Of a DNA stretch of 21,745 bases, positions 8,310 to 15,442 are shown piece after piece. A model generated the notes under the pieces. The model worked only from the letters and a program-made list of their open reading frames with translations. It ran no database searches and was not told the DNA's origin. Position numbers and translations under genes: made by a program. The first letter of the stretch is position 1; each line of letters opens with the position of its first letter. Origin of the DNA: JAPUIN01 sp041580375 (GTDB lineage: Bacteria > Acidobacteriota > Polarisedimenticolia > Gp22-AA2); assembly GCA_041580375.1 (NCBI GenBank), contig JBFGDZ010000040.1, positions 1-21,745 of the forward strand, written 5' to 3'.

Positions 8310-8337
8310 GAGTCCGATAAGATATCTTATGTAAACA
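8310..8337. other. Candidate dif site (XerC/XerD chromosome-dimer resolution site)
   Basis: A 28-base sequence with the dif layout: left arm GAGTCCGATAA (8310-8320), 6-base centre GATATC (8321-8326), right arm TTATGTAAACA (8327-8337). The inner ATAA and TTAT flank the centre as in known sites. The right arm agrees at 8 of 11 positions with the E. coli XerD arm TTATGTTAAAT, and at 10 of 11 with the B. subtilis arm TTATGTAAACT as I recall it. The left arm matches E. coli GGTGCGCATAA at 6 of 11, including the last four. XerC/XerD-type recombinases would act here, with FtsK, to resolve chromosome dimers. The site lies in a short AT-rich island of a gene-free region within otherwise GC-rich DNA. 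Part of it (8317-8330) is a perfect 14-base palindrome, so an operator is the main alternative. Confidence 0.6.
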
Positions 8338-8358
8338 TAGAAAATAAGGAAACCCACG

Positions 8359-8381
8359 AAAAACCCCCGGCCTCGAGCCGG
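8359..8381 (-). terminator. Weak candidate intrinsic terminator, minus strand
   Basis: On the minus strand, CCGGC and GCCGG form a 5-bp stem with loop TCGAG, followed by GGG and five T (8363-8359). The stem is short and the T-run modest. It lies about 560 bases beyond the parB stop and just before the dif-like site, so it could end minus-strand read-through there. Confidence 0.35.
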
Positions 8382-8938
8382 ATCCCCAGACGTCAGGCCG
8401 ATCATCCCACGACCGCTTGCAGCAGGATGCGGGGCGCCCCCGCGATCGACCTTGAGGCCTGCGAAGGGTGGAGTCGATTCTCGGAAACGTGTCCGTGCGG
8501 CAGGTCGTCTTCGTCCCGCCGGAGCCCAGCAACCTGACGGGACCAGGGCATCATCCCGGGACGCAGGCCGGTGAGTCCTGCCGGTGACACCGGTCCGGTC
8601 GCTCCAGGATCGCAGCGGCGGATACGGACGGTCGAGGGCGGCGTGACGGTGCAGATGGCGGGGTCATCATGGATCTGTTCGAGTCGCCTGGAGGGTGTCA
8701 TCGAACCGATCGCCGTTCCCGGGATATCCAATCGTGGCTCCGTCAGGCACCGGTGCCGAATTCTCCATGGTGCACGCGCCATGTGGTGGCGCTGGGAGGA
8801 TCCGGGTGGTCTCGGCCATCTTTCATCCATTGTCGGCGCGCCGACATTAGCCCCCGGAGGAGGGTGCTCCAAGGCTTCCACTCCCCCATCCTGGGGGTTG
8901 TGCAGAGGAGGCGGACGGCGATGACGGACCTGGATGGA
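8382..8938. other. Gene-free stretch between the dif-like site and parB
   Basis: About 560 bases with no gene I can recognise. Open frames of 79-159 codons exist on both strands, but their translations are rich in Pro, Gly, Arg and Ser, lack family motifs, and look like chance frames in GC-rich DNA. I found no match to RNase P RNA, tmRNA, SRP RNA or a riboswitch core. A 13-base inverted repeat (CCGGTG, A, CACCGG) lies at 8581-8593. The length is unusual beside the tight spacing elsewhere in the window. Confidence 0.5.
8883..8897 (-). terminator. Hairpin downstream of parB, no T-run
   Basis: CCCCCA and TGGGGG pair across a 3-base loop, about 42 bases beyond the parB stop on the minus strand. 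No T-rich tract follows, so it may stabilise the 3' end or mark a Rho-dependent end rather than act as a classical terminator. Confidence 0.25.
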
Positions 8939-9763
8939 TCAGGAGTTCTGGAGGTTTTCGATCAGCTCACGGAGCGTTGAGATGATCTCCTGCTTCGACA
9001 CCTCGGAGCGACGGAACCGCAGATTGAGGGCGAATTTGTTGTCCGGCGAGCGGAAGTGGAAGATGAAACCCTTGGGGCGCCCGCGCGTCTTCTTGTCATC
9101 CGCCTTCAGCTTACGCACCTCGTCCCGGGTGAGGCCGCTCCGCTGAATCTCATCGATCATCTTGACCATCGCCTCCGGAGTCGGCTGGCGCGCGATCTGG
9201 AGGAGGGTGGAGCGGGCGGTGATGCCCGCCTCCCGGCAGAGGTCGCGGATCTCGACGGGGATGTGATTGAGCGTGAGGGTCTCCGTGATCACGGTGCGCG
9301 ATTTACCGAGTTTGCGGGCGATCTCCTCATGGGTGTAGAGGAACTTCTCGGAGAGCTTGAACAGTCCGTCGGCCTCCTCGAAGGAATTGAGGTCCCGGCG
9401 CTGGAGGTTTTCGATGAGGCTGATCTCGAGAACGCCGCGATCGTCGACATCAACCTCGATACAGGGGATCTGGGTCAGGCCGGCTTCCAGGGAGGCACGG
9501 TAGCGCCGCTCCCCCGCGATGATCTGGAACTTCTCCCCTGCCGGGCGCACCAGGACCGGCTCGAGAACCCCCTTCTCCTTGATCGATGAGACGAGGTCGT
9601 CGATGTCTCCGAACGCGCGCCGCGGCTGGTCGGGATTCGGGACGAGCAGATCGAGAGGGATGAGGCGGCCGATCGAGTCCTTGGATCCGGTCGCCAGATA
9701 GTCGACGAAATGATGGTCGTGCCTCATCCTCCGGTTGGTCGGGAGGCCACGCTGCTTAGACAC
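8939..9763 (-). CDS. parB: ParB/Spo0J-family chromosome partition protein
   Basis: Partition protein that binds parS, loads and slides on DNA as a CTP-dependent clamp, and works with ParA to segregate the chromosome. The 274 residues show PNPDQPRRAF (42-51), the CTP-binding box GERRYRAS (84-91), and LIENLQRRDLNSFEEADG (116-133). A helix-turn-helix follows (about 144-170: HEEIARKLGKSRTVI). The C-terminal segment from about 205, containing GRPKGFIFHFRSPDNKF and ISTLRELIENL, probably provides dimerisation. The start is GTG 9763, overlapping the parA stop by 8 bases, so the two are translationally coupled. An in-frame ATG 12 codons later has GGAGG directly against it, which is too close. I saw no perfect parS in the window; the best partial match is upstream of parA. 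The next minus-strand features are a gene-free region and the dif-like site. Confidence 0.93.
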   Translation of the reverse strand: MSKQRGLPTNRRMRHDHHFVDYLATGSKDSIGRLIPLDLLVPNPDQPRRAFGDIDDLVSSIKEKGVLEPVLVRPAGEKFQIIAGERRYRASLEAGLTQIPCIEVDVDDRGVLEISLIENLQRRDLNSFEEADGLFKLSEKFLYTHEEIARKLGKSRTVITETLTLNHIPVEIRDLCREAGITARSTLLQIARQPTPEAMVKMIDEIQRSGLTRDEVRKLKADDKKTRGRPKGFIFHFRSPDNKFALNLRFRRSEVSKQEIISTLRELIENLQNS

Positions 9764-10511
9764 GGCCGATCACCTCTTCCGAGAGCTTGTAGTACTGAAG
9801 GGCTCCGCTGGAGTGCGGAGCGAAGCTGAAGATCGGTTCCTTGTAGGCCGGACTCTCCTCGAGACGGACGCTTCTCGAAATGATGGTTCGGAAGACCTTC
9901 GGTCCGAAGACCTCCTTGATGTGGTTCTTGATGTCCCGACCGAGGAGCGTGCGCCGGTCGTGAATCGTGATGACGACACCCAGGAATTCGAGGCTCGGAT
10001 TGGGACGCGCTTTGATCTTCTCGACCGTCTCCAGGAGATCGTCGGTCCCCTCGAGGGCGAAATAGGACGACTGGATGGGGACGAGGAGGTGCGTCGCGGC
10101 GACGAGTGCGTTCACGGTCAGCAGTCCGAGTGTCGGAGGAGTGTCGATGACGATGTACTGGAATCTGGATACGACCGGCTTGAGCCGGTCCTTGAGCCGG
10201 AAATGGCTGTCGATGTCGCCGAGGAGCTTGCTCTCGAACTTGGCCAGGCTGATCCGGGACGGGACGACCTCCAGGTTCTTGACGTTGGTCGCGTGAAGGG
10301 CGTGGCTGAAGTCCTTGTCGTCCTCGATGAGAGCGTCATAGATGGAGTGTCCGAGTTGCTCCGGGTCGAGAAACGAGAGGGTCGCATTGGCCTGAGGATC
10401 GAGGTCGAGCAGGAGCGTGCGGTACCCCTTCTGCGCCAGGGCGGCGGAGAGATTGATCGCCGTGGTCGTCTTCCCGACTCCACCCTTCTGGTTTGCGATC
10501 GCGAGGATCAC
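9756..10511 (-). CDS. parA: ParA/Soj-family chromosome partition ATPase
   Basis: A 251-residue deviant-Walker ATPase that forms ATP-bound dimers on the nucleoid and is released by ParB, driving segregation. It shows the deviant Walker A KGGVGKTT (9-16) with its signature Lys, the A' motif DLDPQAN (36-42), and Walker B IVIDTPP (120-126), all in their usual places. The chain has no long N-terminal DNA-binding extension, so it is the short chromosomal Soj-like type rather than the P1-plasmid type. The start is a GTG at 10511. The frame stays open upstream to 10599, but I saw no better start there. A GGAG about 12 bases upstream is only a weak ribosome-binding site. A near-consensus promoter (10598-10626) would give a leader of about 80 bases. 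Confidence 0.95.
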   Translation of the reverse strand: MILAIANQKGGVGKTTTAINLSAALAQKGYRTLLLDLDPQANATLSFLDPEQLGHSIYDALIEDDKDFSHALHATNVKNLEVVPSRISLAKFESKLLGDIDSHFRLKDRLKPVVSRFQYIVIDTPPTLGLLTVNALVAATHLLVPIQSSYFALEGTDDLLETVEKIKARPNPSLEFLGVVITIHDRRTLLGRDIKNHIKEVFGPKVFRTIISRSVRLEESPAYKEPIFSFAPHSSGALQYYKLSEEVIGRV

Positions 10512-10597
10512 GTCGGGTTTGTCTCCGCCTGGCGCGCGGAGCCGCGAGGTCCGAGCTGCGGGGCGACTCGCCGCGATGATCGATCGACCGGTCCGGA

Positions 10598-10626
10598 GTT
10601 ATACAGGAGGGACCGAAATGTGTCAA
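10598..10626 (-). promoter_or_regulatory. Promoter of parA-parB
   Basis: On the minus strand, TTGACA (10626-10621) and TATAAC (10603-10598) are 17 bases apart: a perfect -35 and a -10 matching 5 of 6. The predicted start is near 10591. This gives parAB a promoter separate from the upstream rpsA-to-nuclease genes. There is no terminator-like structure between the nuclease gene and this promoter, so read-through is also possible. Confidence 0.7.
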
Positions 10627-10682
10627 GCGTGGCGGACGCCCGAGTCGATCGAGAATCGGTCTTATAAGTCTTGTATTATCAA

Positions 10683-10698
10683 CTATTTACGTGAGACA
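10683..10698 (-). promoter_or_regulatory. Degenerate parS-like sequence upstream of parA
   Basis: Read on the minus strand this is TGTCTCACGTAAATAG. Against the bacterial parS consensus TGTTTCACGTGAAACA it matches 11 of 16 positions, with the first ten matching nine and the second half degraded. It lies about 60 bases upstream of the parA -35, where a ParB binding or autoregulatory site would make sense. Chance similarity is possible. Confidence 0.3.
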
Positions 10699-10705
10699 GG
10701 CGATT

Positions 10706-11224
10706 CTACATCTCGTACTTGCCCATCTCGTCGGGGTCGAGGTTCTCGAGCCACTTGCGAATGCGCTCGGACTCCCCCGCGTCCTTCGTGAGGTCGGTGT
10801 TCTTGGCCTTCTCGATCACCTCGCGATTGACGAAGATGGGCGAGCCGGTGCGCAGCGCAAGGGCGATGGCGTCGCTGGGGCGCGAATCGATCGGCAGGGA
10901 CTGGCCGGCATGGTGGATGTAGATCAGCGCGTAGAACGTGTTCTCCTTGAGGTCGGTGATGACGACCTTCTCGACGGTGGCCTCGAGGCCGGCGAGGATG
11001 CTCTTGAGGAGGTCGTGGGTCATCGGTCGCGGCGTCGCGATCTTCTCGATCTGCAGGGCGATTGCGTTCGCCTCGAAGATGCCGACCCAGATCGGGAGGA
11101 CGGCGGAACTGGACGGATCGCGCAGGATGATGATCGGCATGTTGGTGATCGGATCGATCATCAACCCCTTGATCTTCATCTCGAGTTCCATGACGCCACC
11201 CGTTTCTCCGATCGTCCCTGGCAT
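10706..11224 (-). CDS. Bifunctional nuclease (BFN, DUF151) family protein
   Basis: A 172-residue cytoplasmic protein of the DUF151 family; plant and Thermotoga members have been linked to DNase/RNase activity or stress responses. Family landmarks are well preserved: MKIKGLMIDPITNMPIIILRD (16-36), LPIWVGIFEANAIALQIE (43-60), TPRPMTHDLLKSIL (64-77), and DSRPSDAIALALRTGSPIFVN (113-133). The acidic C-terminus (about 145-172) is less conserved. I kept ATG 11224 because AAGGA sits 8-9 bases upstream. An internal ATG at codon 12 fits the usual family start but has only a weak GGGTGG before it. It lies 36 bases after miaB on the same strand and probably ends the rpsA-to-miaB transcript. Its actual substrate cannot be read from the sequence. 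Confidence 0.9.
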   Translation of the reverse strand: MPGTIGETGGVMELEMKIKGLMIDPITNMPIIILRDPSSSAVLPIWVGIFEANAIALQIEKIATPRPMTHDLLKSILAGLEATVEKVVITDLKENTFYALIYIHHAGQSLPIDSRPSDAIALALRTGSPIFVNREVIEKAKNTDLTKDAGESERIRKWLENLDPDEMGKYEM

Positions 11225-11260
11225 GGAGTGATTCCTTTATAGCCCGTGGTGCCGGGCGAG

Positions 11261-12604
11261 TCAAGCGGCGCCGGCGAGGGGCTCGCCGCTGAGGGAGTGG
11301 GCGTGGGCCCGGGTGATGCGCACGTCGACGAAGGGTCCCGCCGTCGGATGGGCGACGTGCACGTTCACCACCCGGTTGCAGGTCGTCCGTCCCTTGCGGA
11401 CGGTCTCATCCATGCGGCTCCGCCCGTCGAGGAGGACCTCGAAGGTGCGCCCGATGAGGGACCGATTGCGGATCGCGAGGAGCCCGTCCTGCAGCGCCAG
11501 CAGCTCCTGGAGGCGCTCCGACTTGACGGCCTCCGGGAATGCGGCGGGCAGCGCGGCGGCCGGCGTGCCGGGACGGGGAGAGTAGGCGAAGGCGTACACC
11601 TGGTCGAAGCCGACCTCCCGGACAATCGACAGGGTGTCCCGGAACTCCGCGTCGGTCTCCCCCGGAAATCCCACGATGATGTCCGTGCTGAAGGCGATGT
11701 CGGGAATGCGCGATCGCAGGCCCGCGATCGTCTCGAGGTATCGGGCCCGGGTATACCCGCGGTTCATCGCCCGCAGAACGCGATCGCTGCCCGACTGCAC
11801 GGGCAGGTGCAGGTGGTTGCAGACCGTGGGGACGTCCCGCATGGCGTCCATGATCGGTCGCTTCAGGTGTCCCGGATGCGAGGTGGTGAATCGGATGCGA
11901 CGCACGCCGGGGACGCGATCGACCATGTGCAGCAGCGAGGCGAGATCCTCCCCCGCGCAGTGGTAGGCGTTGACGTTCTGGCCCAGAAGCTCGATCTCGC
12001 AGTACCCCTGCGCCGCGAGGCTCCGCACCTCCCCGAGGATCGCGTCGGGCGGCCTGTAGACCTCCCTGCCGCGCGTGTACGGCACGATGCAGAAGGCGCA
12101 GGCCTTGTTGCAGCCCTCCATCACGGTGACGTAGGCGCGGGGGCCGGATGCTCGCGCAGCGGTCTCCGAAGGGAAGACGATCGGATCCTCGTCGCGCGCC
12201 AGGCTGATCGATCGGCCGTCGCGCCGGGCCTCCTCGAGGAGGTCCCCGAGACGGGCGATGTTGCGCGGCCCCATCACCAGATCGACGTGAGGCGCCCGGC
12301 GGAAGATCGCCTCGCCCTCCGCCTGGGCCACGCATCCGCAGACGCCGATGAGGAGATCGGGATTGCGGCGCTTGAGGTGCAGCAACTGTCCCAGGCGAGC
12401 GAACACCTTCTCGGCGGCCTTTTCCCGCACGCTGCAGGTGTTGAGAAGGATGAGATCGGCCTCGTCCGCCGACGTCACGGGCGCGTAGCCGTGACGCGCC
12501 AGGAGGCCGGCCATCTTCTCGGAGTCGTGAACGTTCATCTGGCAGCCCCACGTCTCGATCAGAAAGCCGCGCGACGGTGCGCGCTCGGGGGTCCCGGGGG
12601 TCAT
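11261..12604 (-). CDS. miaB: tRNA-2-methylthio-N6-dimethylallyladenosine synthase
   Basis: Radical-SAM methylthiotransferase that adds the 2-methylthio group to isopentenyl-adenosine at position 37 of tRNAs reading codons that begin with U. The 447 residues are typical for MiaB. The N-terminal domain holds the auxiliary-cluster cysteines Cys21 (ETWGCQMNVHDSEK), Cys57 (NTCSVREKA) and Cys89 (GVCGC). The radical-SAM motif is Cys165, Cys169 and Cys172 (GCNKACAFCIVPYTRG). LPVQSGSDRVLRAMNRGY and STDIIVGFPGET follow, then a C-terminal TRAM domain (about 380-445). WGCQMN and the CSVREKA context point to MiaB rather than RimO or MtaB. I chose ATG 12604 because GGAGGAG sits 6 bases upstream and the ATG overlaps the HIT gene's TGA by 4 bases. 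The same frame stays open far upstream through the HIT gene, which is a shadow. Confidence 0.95.
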   Translation of the reverse strand: MTPGTPERAPSRGFLIETWGCQMNVHDSEKMAGLLARHGYAPVTSADEADLILLNTCSVREKAAEKVFARLGQLLHLKRRNPDLLIGVCGCVAQAEGEAIFRRAPHVDLVMGPRNIARLGDLLEEARRDGRSISLARDEDPIVFPSETAARASGPRAYVTVMEGCNKACAFCIVPYTRGREVYRPPDAILGEVRSLAAQGYCEIELLGQNVNAYHCAGEDLASLLHMVDRVPGVRRIRFTTSHPGHLKRPIMDAMRDVPTVCNHLHLPVQSGSDRVLRAMNRGYTRARYLETIAGLRSRIPDIAFSTDIIVGFPGETDAEFRDTLSIVREVGFDQVYAFAYSPRPGTPAAALPAAFPEAVKSERLQELLALQDGLLAIRNRSLIGRTFEVLLDGRSRMDETVRKGRTTCNRVVNVHVAHPTAGPFVDVRITRAHAHSLSGEPLAGAA

Positions 12605-13149
12605 GGGGATCTCCTCCCGGACGATCGCCTCCGGGCGCCGCGCATCCGCCTCGCGGGCGGGGCGCCGTCTTTGAGGAGCGGGCGCAGGCGCCGGTAGGTC
12701 ACCGCGAGCGCCTCCGGGATGACGCGGGTGCCGTGGACGACCGTCATGAAGTTGGTGTCCCCGTCCCACCTGGGCACCAGGTGCATGTGATAGTGACCCT
12801 CGATCCCGGCCCCGGCGCTGCGCCCCAGGTTCATGCCGAGGTTGATCCCCGACGGCCGGTAGACGCTCCGCAGGGCGGCCTCGCAGCGGACCACCAGCGC
12901 CATCATCTCCTGCAGGGACTCGCGCGGGGCGCGGCGGAGCGTGGCGCTGTGCGCGTACGGGACGACCATGAGGTGCGCGTTGTTGTACGGGTACTTGTTC
13001 AGGATCACGAAGTGGGTGCGGCCGCGGTGAAGGACGAGGTTCTCTCGATCGCGGCGGCTCGACGACGCGCGGCAGAAGACGCACCCTCGGTCGGCGCCGC
13101 GATCGGCGGCGACGTAGCGGAGCCGCCAGGGGCTGAAGAGCTTCTCCAT
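12601..13149 (-). CDS. HIT-family hydrolase (Ap4A phosphorylase/hydrolase-like)
   Basis: A 182-residue histidine-triad nucleotide-binding protein. The start MEKLFSPWRLRYV is typical of the bacterial Ap4A-phosphorylase-like branch. Cys23 and Cys26 (GCVFC) suggest a structural metal site. The catalytic triad is His119, His121 and His123 in GHYHMHLVPRW. NKYPYNNAHLMVVP (51-64) and NLGMNLGRSAGAGI (103-116) are the other family motifs. Such enzymes hydrolyse or phosphorolyse dinucleoside polyphosphates or nucleoside phosphoramidates; which one applies here cannot be told. The C-terminus from about 160 is a basic tail (RRMRGARRRSSGRR). The stop overlaps the miaB start by 4 bases, so the pair is translationally coupled. 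The start is 37 bases after the HU-type gene. Confidence 0.9.
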   Translation of the reverse strand: MEKLFSPWRLRYVAADRGADRGCVFCRASSSRRDRENLVLHRGRTHFVILNKYPYNNAHLMVVPYAHSATLRRAPRESLQEMMALVVRCEAALRSVYRPSGINLGMNLGRSAGAGIEGHYHMHLVPRWDGDTNFMTVVHGTRVIPEALAVTYRRLRPLLKDGAPPARRMRGARRRSSGRRSP

Positions 13150-13186
13150 GCGGGGCCCGTCGCGTCCGGATCCCGAGCGTGGCGGG

Positions 13187-13525
13187 CTAGGATTCCGGAC
13201 CGCTGGATGGGGACGCCGAAGCGACCCGGCCGGGGCTCCCGCCGTCGTGGGACGAGTTGATCAGCTCCTTGAGCTCCTTGCCGGGCTTGAAATACGGGAT
13301 CCGCTTCGCGGGTACGTCGACCTTGTCCCCCGTCTTCGGATTGCGACCCTGGCGCGAGCGGCGCTGCCGGATGCGGAAACTCCCGAAGCCCCGGAGCTCG
13401 ATCTTCTGGTCCTTCTGGAGCGCGGAGACGATCGAGTCGAAGACGGTGTTGACGATGATCTCGGAGTGCTTCTTGGTCAGTTCCGAGACCCGGGCCACTT
13501 CTTCAACCAGTTCGGCCTTGGTCAT
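13187..13525 (-). CDS. HU/IHF-family nucleoid DNA-binding protein
   Basis: A 112-residue histone-like protein that bends DNA as a dimer. It has the usual N-terminal helices (TKAELVEEVARVSELTKKHSE split over 2-22), the turn ELRGFGSFRI (43-52), the DNA-contacting beta-arm with GRNPKTG (60-66) carrying the intercalating Pro63, and the closing PYFKPGKELKELIN (77-90). Residues 91-112 are an extra Ser/Gly/Pro-rich tail not found in the roughly 90-94-residue standard proteins. Its position right after rpsA mirrors the rpsA-ihfB order of Proteobacteria, and the sequence is IHF-beta-like. I leave the symbol empty because HU and IHF subunits are hard to separate by eye. AAGGGG sits 6 bases before the ATG, partly within a potential hairpin (see the palindrome at 13548-13567). 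Confidence 0.93.
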   Translation of the reverse strand: MTKAELVEEVARVSELTKKHSEIIVNTVFDSIVSALQKDQKIELRGFGSFRIRQRRSRQGRNPKTGDKVDVPAKRIPYFKPGKELKELINSSHDGGSPGRVASASPSSGPES

Positions 13526-13547
13526 GGGCGCCCCTTGCCCTCCGTCG

Positions 13548-13567
13548 CCGGCGCCCCGGGGCGCCGG
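13548..13567 (-). repeat. Perfect 20-base palindrome between rpsA and the HU-type gene
   Basis: Arms CCGGCGCCCC and GGGGCGCCGG are exact reverse complements, giving an 8-bp stem with a CCGG loop in RNA. No T-run follows, so it is unlikely to be a plain terminator. The ribosome-binding region of the HU-type gene repeats GGGGCGCC immediately before its ATG, so the first arm could pair with either the second arm or that site. Confidence 0.75.
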
Positions 13568-13582
13568 GTCGTCAAAGGTGTC

Positions 13583-15442
13583 CTAATCCTCATCTTCTTC
13601 GTATTCGTAGGCGTCCTTGTCCTTACGGCGCCGCTCCTCGCGGCGGCGCCCCCCGGCGTGCTCGATCACCTCGCCGAGATTGGCGCCCCCGGTGCCCTGC
13701 CCGCGCATGTAGCTCTGGAAATCCTCGCGCGAGTCGTCCTGCGCCGCGGCCTTGATGGACAGGCCGATCTTCTGCTCCGCGATGTCCATCTTGATGATCT
13801 TGGCCGTGACCGCCTGGTCCAGCTCCAGACGATCCGCGGGCTTGTCGATGCGCTCGTCCGCGATCTCGGAGACGTGAATCAGCCCCTCGATGCCCTCCTG
13901 GATCTCGACGAAGGCGCCGAAGTCGGTCAGCCGCACGACCCGGCCCACGACGCGATCCCCTATCACGTTGTTCTTGAAGAACTCCTCCCAGGCGTTCGGC
14001 TGCAGCTGCTTGATTCCGAGCGACAGCCGCTGGTTCTCGGAGTCGATCTTGAGGATCACGGCCTCCACGTCGTCCCCCTTCGTGAGCATCTCGGAGGGGT
14101 GCTTGAGTCGCTTCGTCCACGACATGTCGGAGATGTGGACCAGGCCGTCGATCCCCTCCTCGACCTCGATGAAGGCGCCGAAATCGGTGAGATTGCGCAC
14201 CTTCCCGGTGATGCGGTCACCCTCGTGATACCGGTCGCTGATGACCTGCCAGGGGTTCGGTTCCGTCTGCCGCAGGCCGAGCGAGAGACGTCGCGCCGTG
14301 CGGTCGACGTCGAGAACGACCGCCTCCACCGTGTCGCCCACCGCCAGCACCTTGGACGGATGCTTGACGCGTTTCGTCCAGGACATCTCGGAGACGTGGA
14401 TCAGCCCTTCGACGCCCGGCTCGAGCTCGATGAAGGCGCCGTAATCGGTCAGGCTGACGACCTTGCCGCGCACCCGCGATTCACGCGGATACTTCGTCTC
14501 CACGGCCTCCCAGGGATCGTCGCTGCGCTGCTTGTAGCCGAGGGAGACGCGCTCCTTCTCCATGTCGAACTTGAGGACGACGACCTCGACCTCGTCGCCG
14601 ACCACGAACATCTCGGACGGATGGTTGATGCGGCCCCAGGACATGTCGGTCTTGTGCAGGAGGCCGTCGATCCCGCCCAGGTCGACGAAGGCGCCGTACT
14701 CCGTGATGTTCTTGACCACGCCCTTGAGCACCTTCCCTTCCGCCAGGTTCTCGAGGGTGTGCTTCTTCTTGTGGGCGTTCTCCTCCTCCAGGATCGCCTT
14801 GCGGGAGAGAACGATGTTGCCGCGCTTGCGGTTGACCTTGATCACCCGCATCTGGAACTGCCTCCCTTTCATGGAGTCCAGATTGCGGACGGGACGGAGA
14901 TCGACGAGCGAGCCGGGCAGGAACGCGCGGACGCCGATGTCCACGGCCAGCCCGCCCTTGATCCTCTCCTTCACGATCCCGGTCACGGGGCGGCCGTCGG
15001 CATAGGCCCGCTCGACCTCCTCCCAGATCTTCATCTTCTCGGCCTTCTCCTTCGACAGGACCACGTAACCGTCCTTGTTCTCGGTCCTCTCGAGGAGCAC
15101 GTCGATCTCGTCTCCGACGCTCACGTGATGCTTCCCGTCGGCGCCGGTGAACTCATCGATGTCGATCAGGCCTTCCGATTTATAGCCGACGTCGACGACG
15201 ACTTCGCTCCCGCTGATGCGCAGGACGCGCCCCCGCACGACCTCGCCCTCGGCCAGGGTCCGCAGGGACTGGTCGTACATCTCCAGCAGCTTCTGGTATT
15301 CGCCGTCCGAGAACTGGGCGTCGACGCCCTCCAGCACTCTCAGGGTCTCGCGGCGTTTGTTCTTCGAGGAATGGGACATCTTTTGGGGACGCGATTCGAT
15401 CTGTCCCGAGGCGGGATCATCGTTCATGTTCTGTACATCCAT
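13583..15442 (-). CDS. rpsA: 30S ribosomal protein S1
   Basis: RNA-binding ribosomal protein that helps the 30S subunit capture and unfold mRNA leaders. The 619 residues contain six S1 (OB-fold) domains at about 65-132, 150-214, 235-304, 322-391, 408-477 and 495-564. The last four are highly alike (LTDYGAFIEL, LTDFGAFIEV, SEMSWTKRVKHPS, SDMSWTKRLKHPS), as in classical six-domain S1. The N-terminal 60 residues should form the ribosome-docking helix region. The C-terminus is a basic then acidic tail (RREERRRKDKDAYEYEEDED). I used ATG 15442, with AGGAGG 11 bases upstream, longer than ideal. In-frame ATGs at codons 6 and 22 lack better sites. A strong promoter and a leader of about 196 bases lie upstream, which suits autoregulation by S1. 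Confidence 0.96.
   Translation of the reverse strand: MDVQNMNDDPASGQIESRPQKMSHSSKNKRRETLRVLEGVDAQFSDGEYQKLLEMYDQSLRTLAEGEVVRGRVLRISGSEVVVDVGYKSEGLIDIDEFTGADGKHHVSVGDEIDVLLERTENKDGYVVLSKEKAEKMKIWEEVERAYADGRPVTGIVKERIKGGLAVDIGVRAFLPGSLVDLRPVRNLDSMKGRQFQMRVIKVNRKRGNIVLSRKAILEEENAHKKKHTLENLAEGKVLKGVVKNITEYGAFVDLGGIDGLLHKTDMSWGRINHPSEMFVVGDEVEVVVLKFDMEKERVSLGYKQRSDDPWEAVETKYPRESRVRGKVVSLTDYGAFIELEPGVEGLIHVSEMSWTKRVKHPSKVLAVGDTVEAVVLDVDRTARRLSLGLRQTEPNPWQVISDRYHEGDRITGKVRNLTDFGAFIEVEEGIDGLVHISDMSWTKRLKHPSEMLTKGDDVEAVILKIDSENQRLSLGIKQLQPNAWEEFFKNNVIGDRVVGRVVRLTDFGAFVEIQEGIEGLIHVSEIADERIDKPADRLELDQAVTAKIIKMDIAEQKIGLSIKAAAQDDSREDFQSYMRGQGTGGANLGEVIEHAGGRRREERRRKDKDAYEYEEDED

Noticed and set aside
8317..8339. 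Overlapping inverted repeats ATAAGATATCTTAT and TATGT-AA-ACATA read as a repressor operator
   Set aside because: Possible, but the 11-6-11 dif layout explains the same bases better and no regulator gene adjoins. Kept as the alternative in the dif entry.
8555..8600. GGGACGCAGGCC resembling part of a c-di-GMP riboswitch core
   Set aside because: The required GACGCAAAGCC and the second conserved half are missing, and no gene follows on the plus strand.
8402..8881. Minus-strand open frame of 159 codons in the gene-free region
   Set aside because: Composition is Pro/Arg/Gly/Ser-rich, no motif is recognisable, there is no good ribosome-binding site, and a plus-strand frame of similar quality overlaps it.
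15120..15140. CACGTG core inside rpsA considered as a parS site
   Set aside because: It matches the parS consensus at only about 9 of 16 positions and lies in conserved coding sequence.
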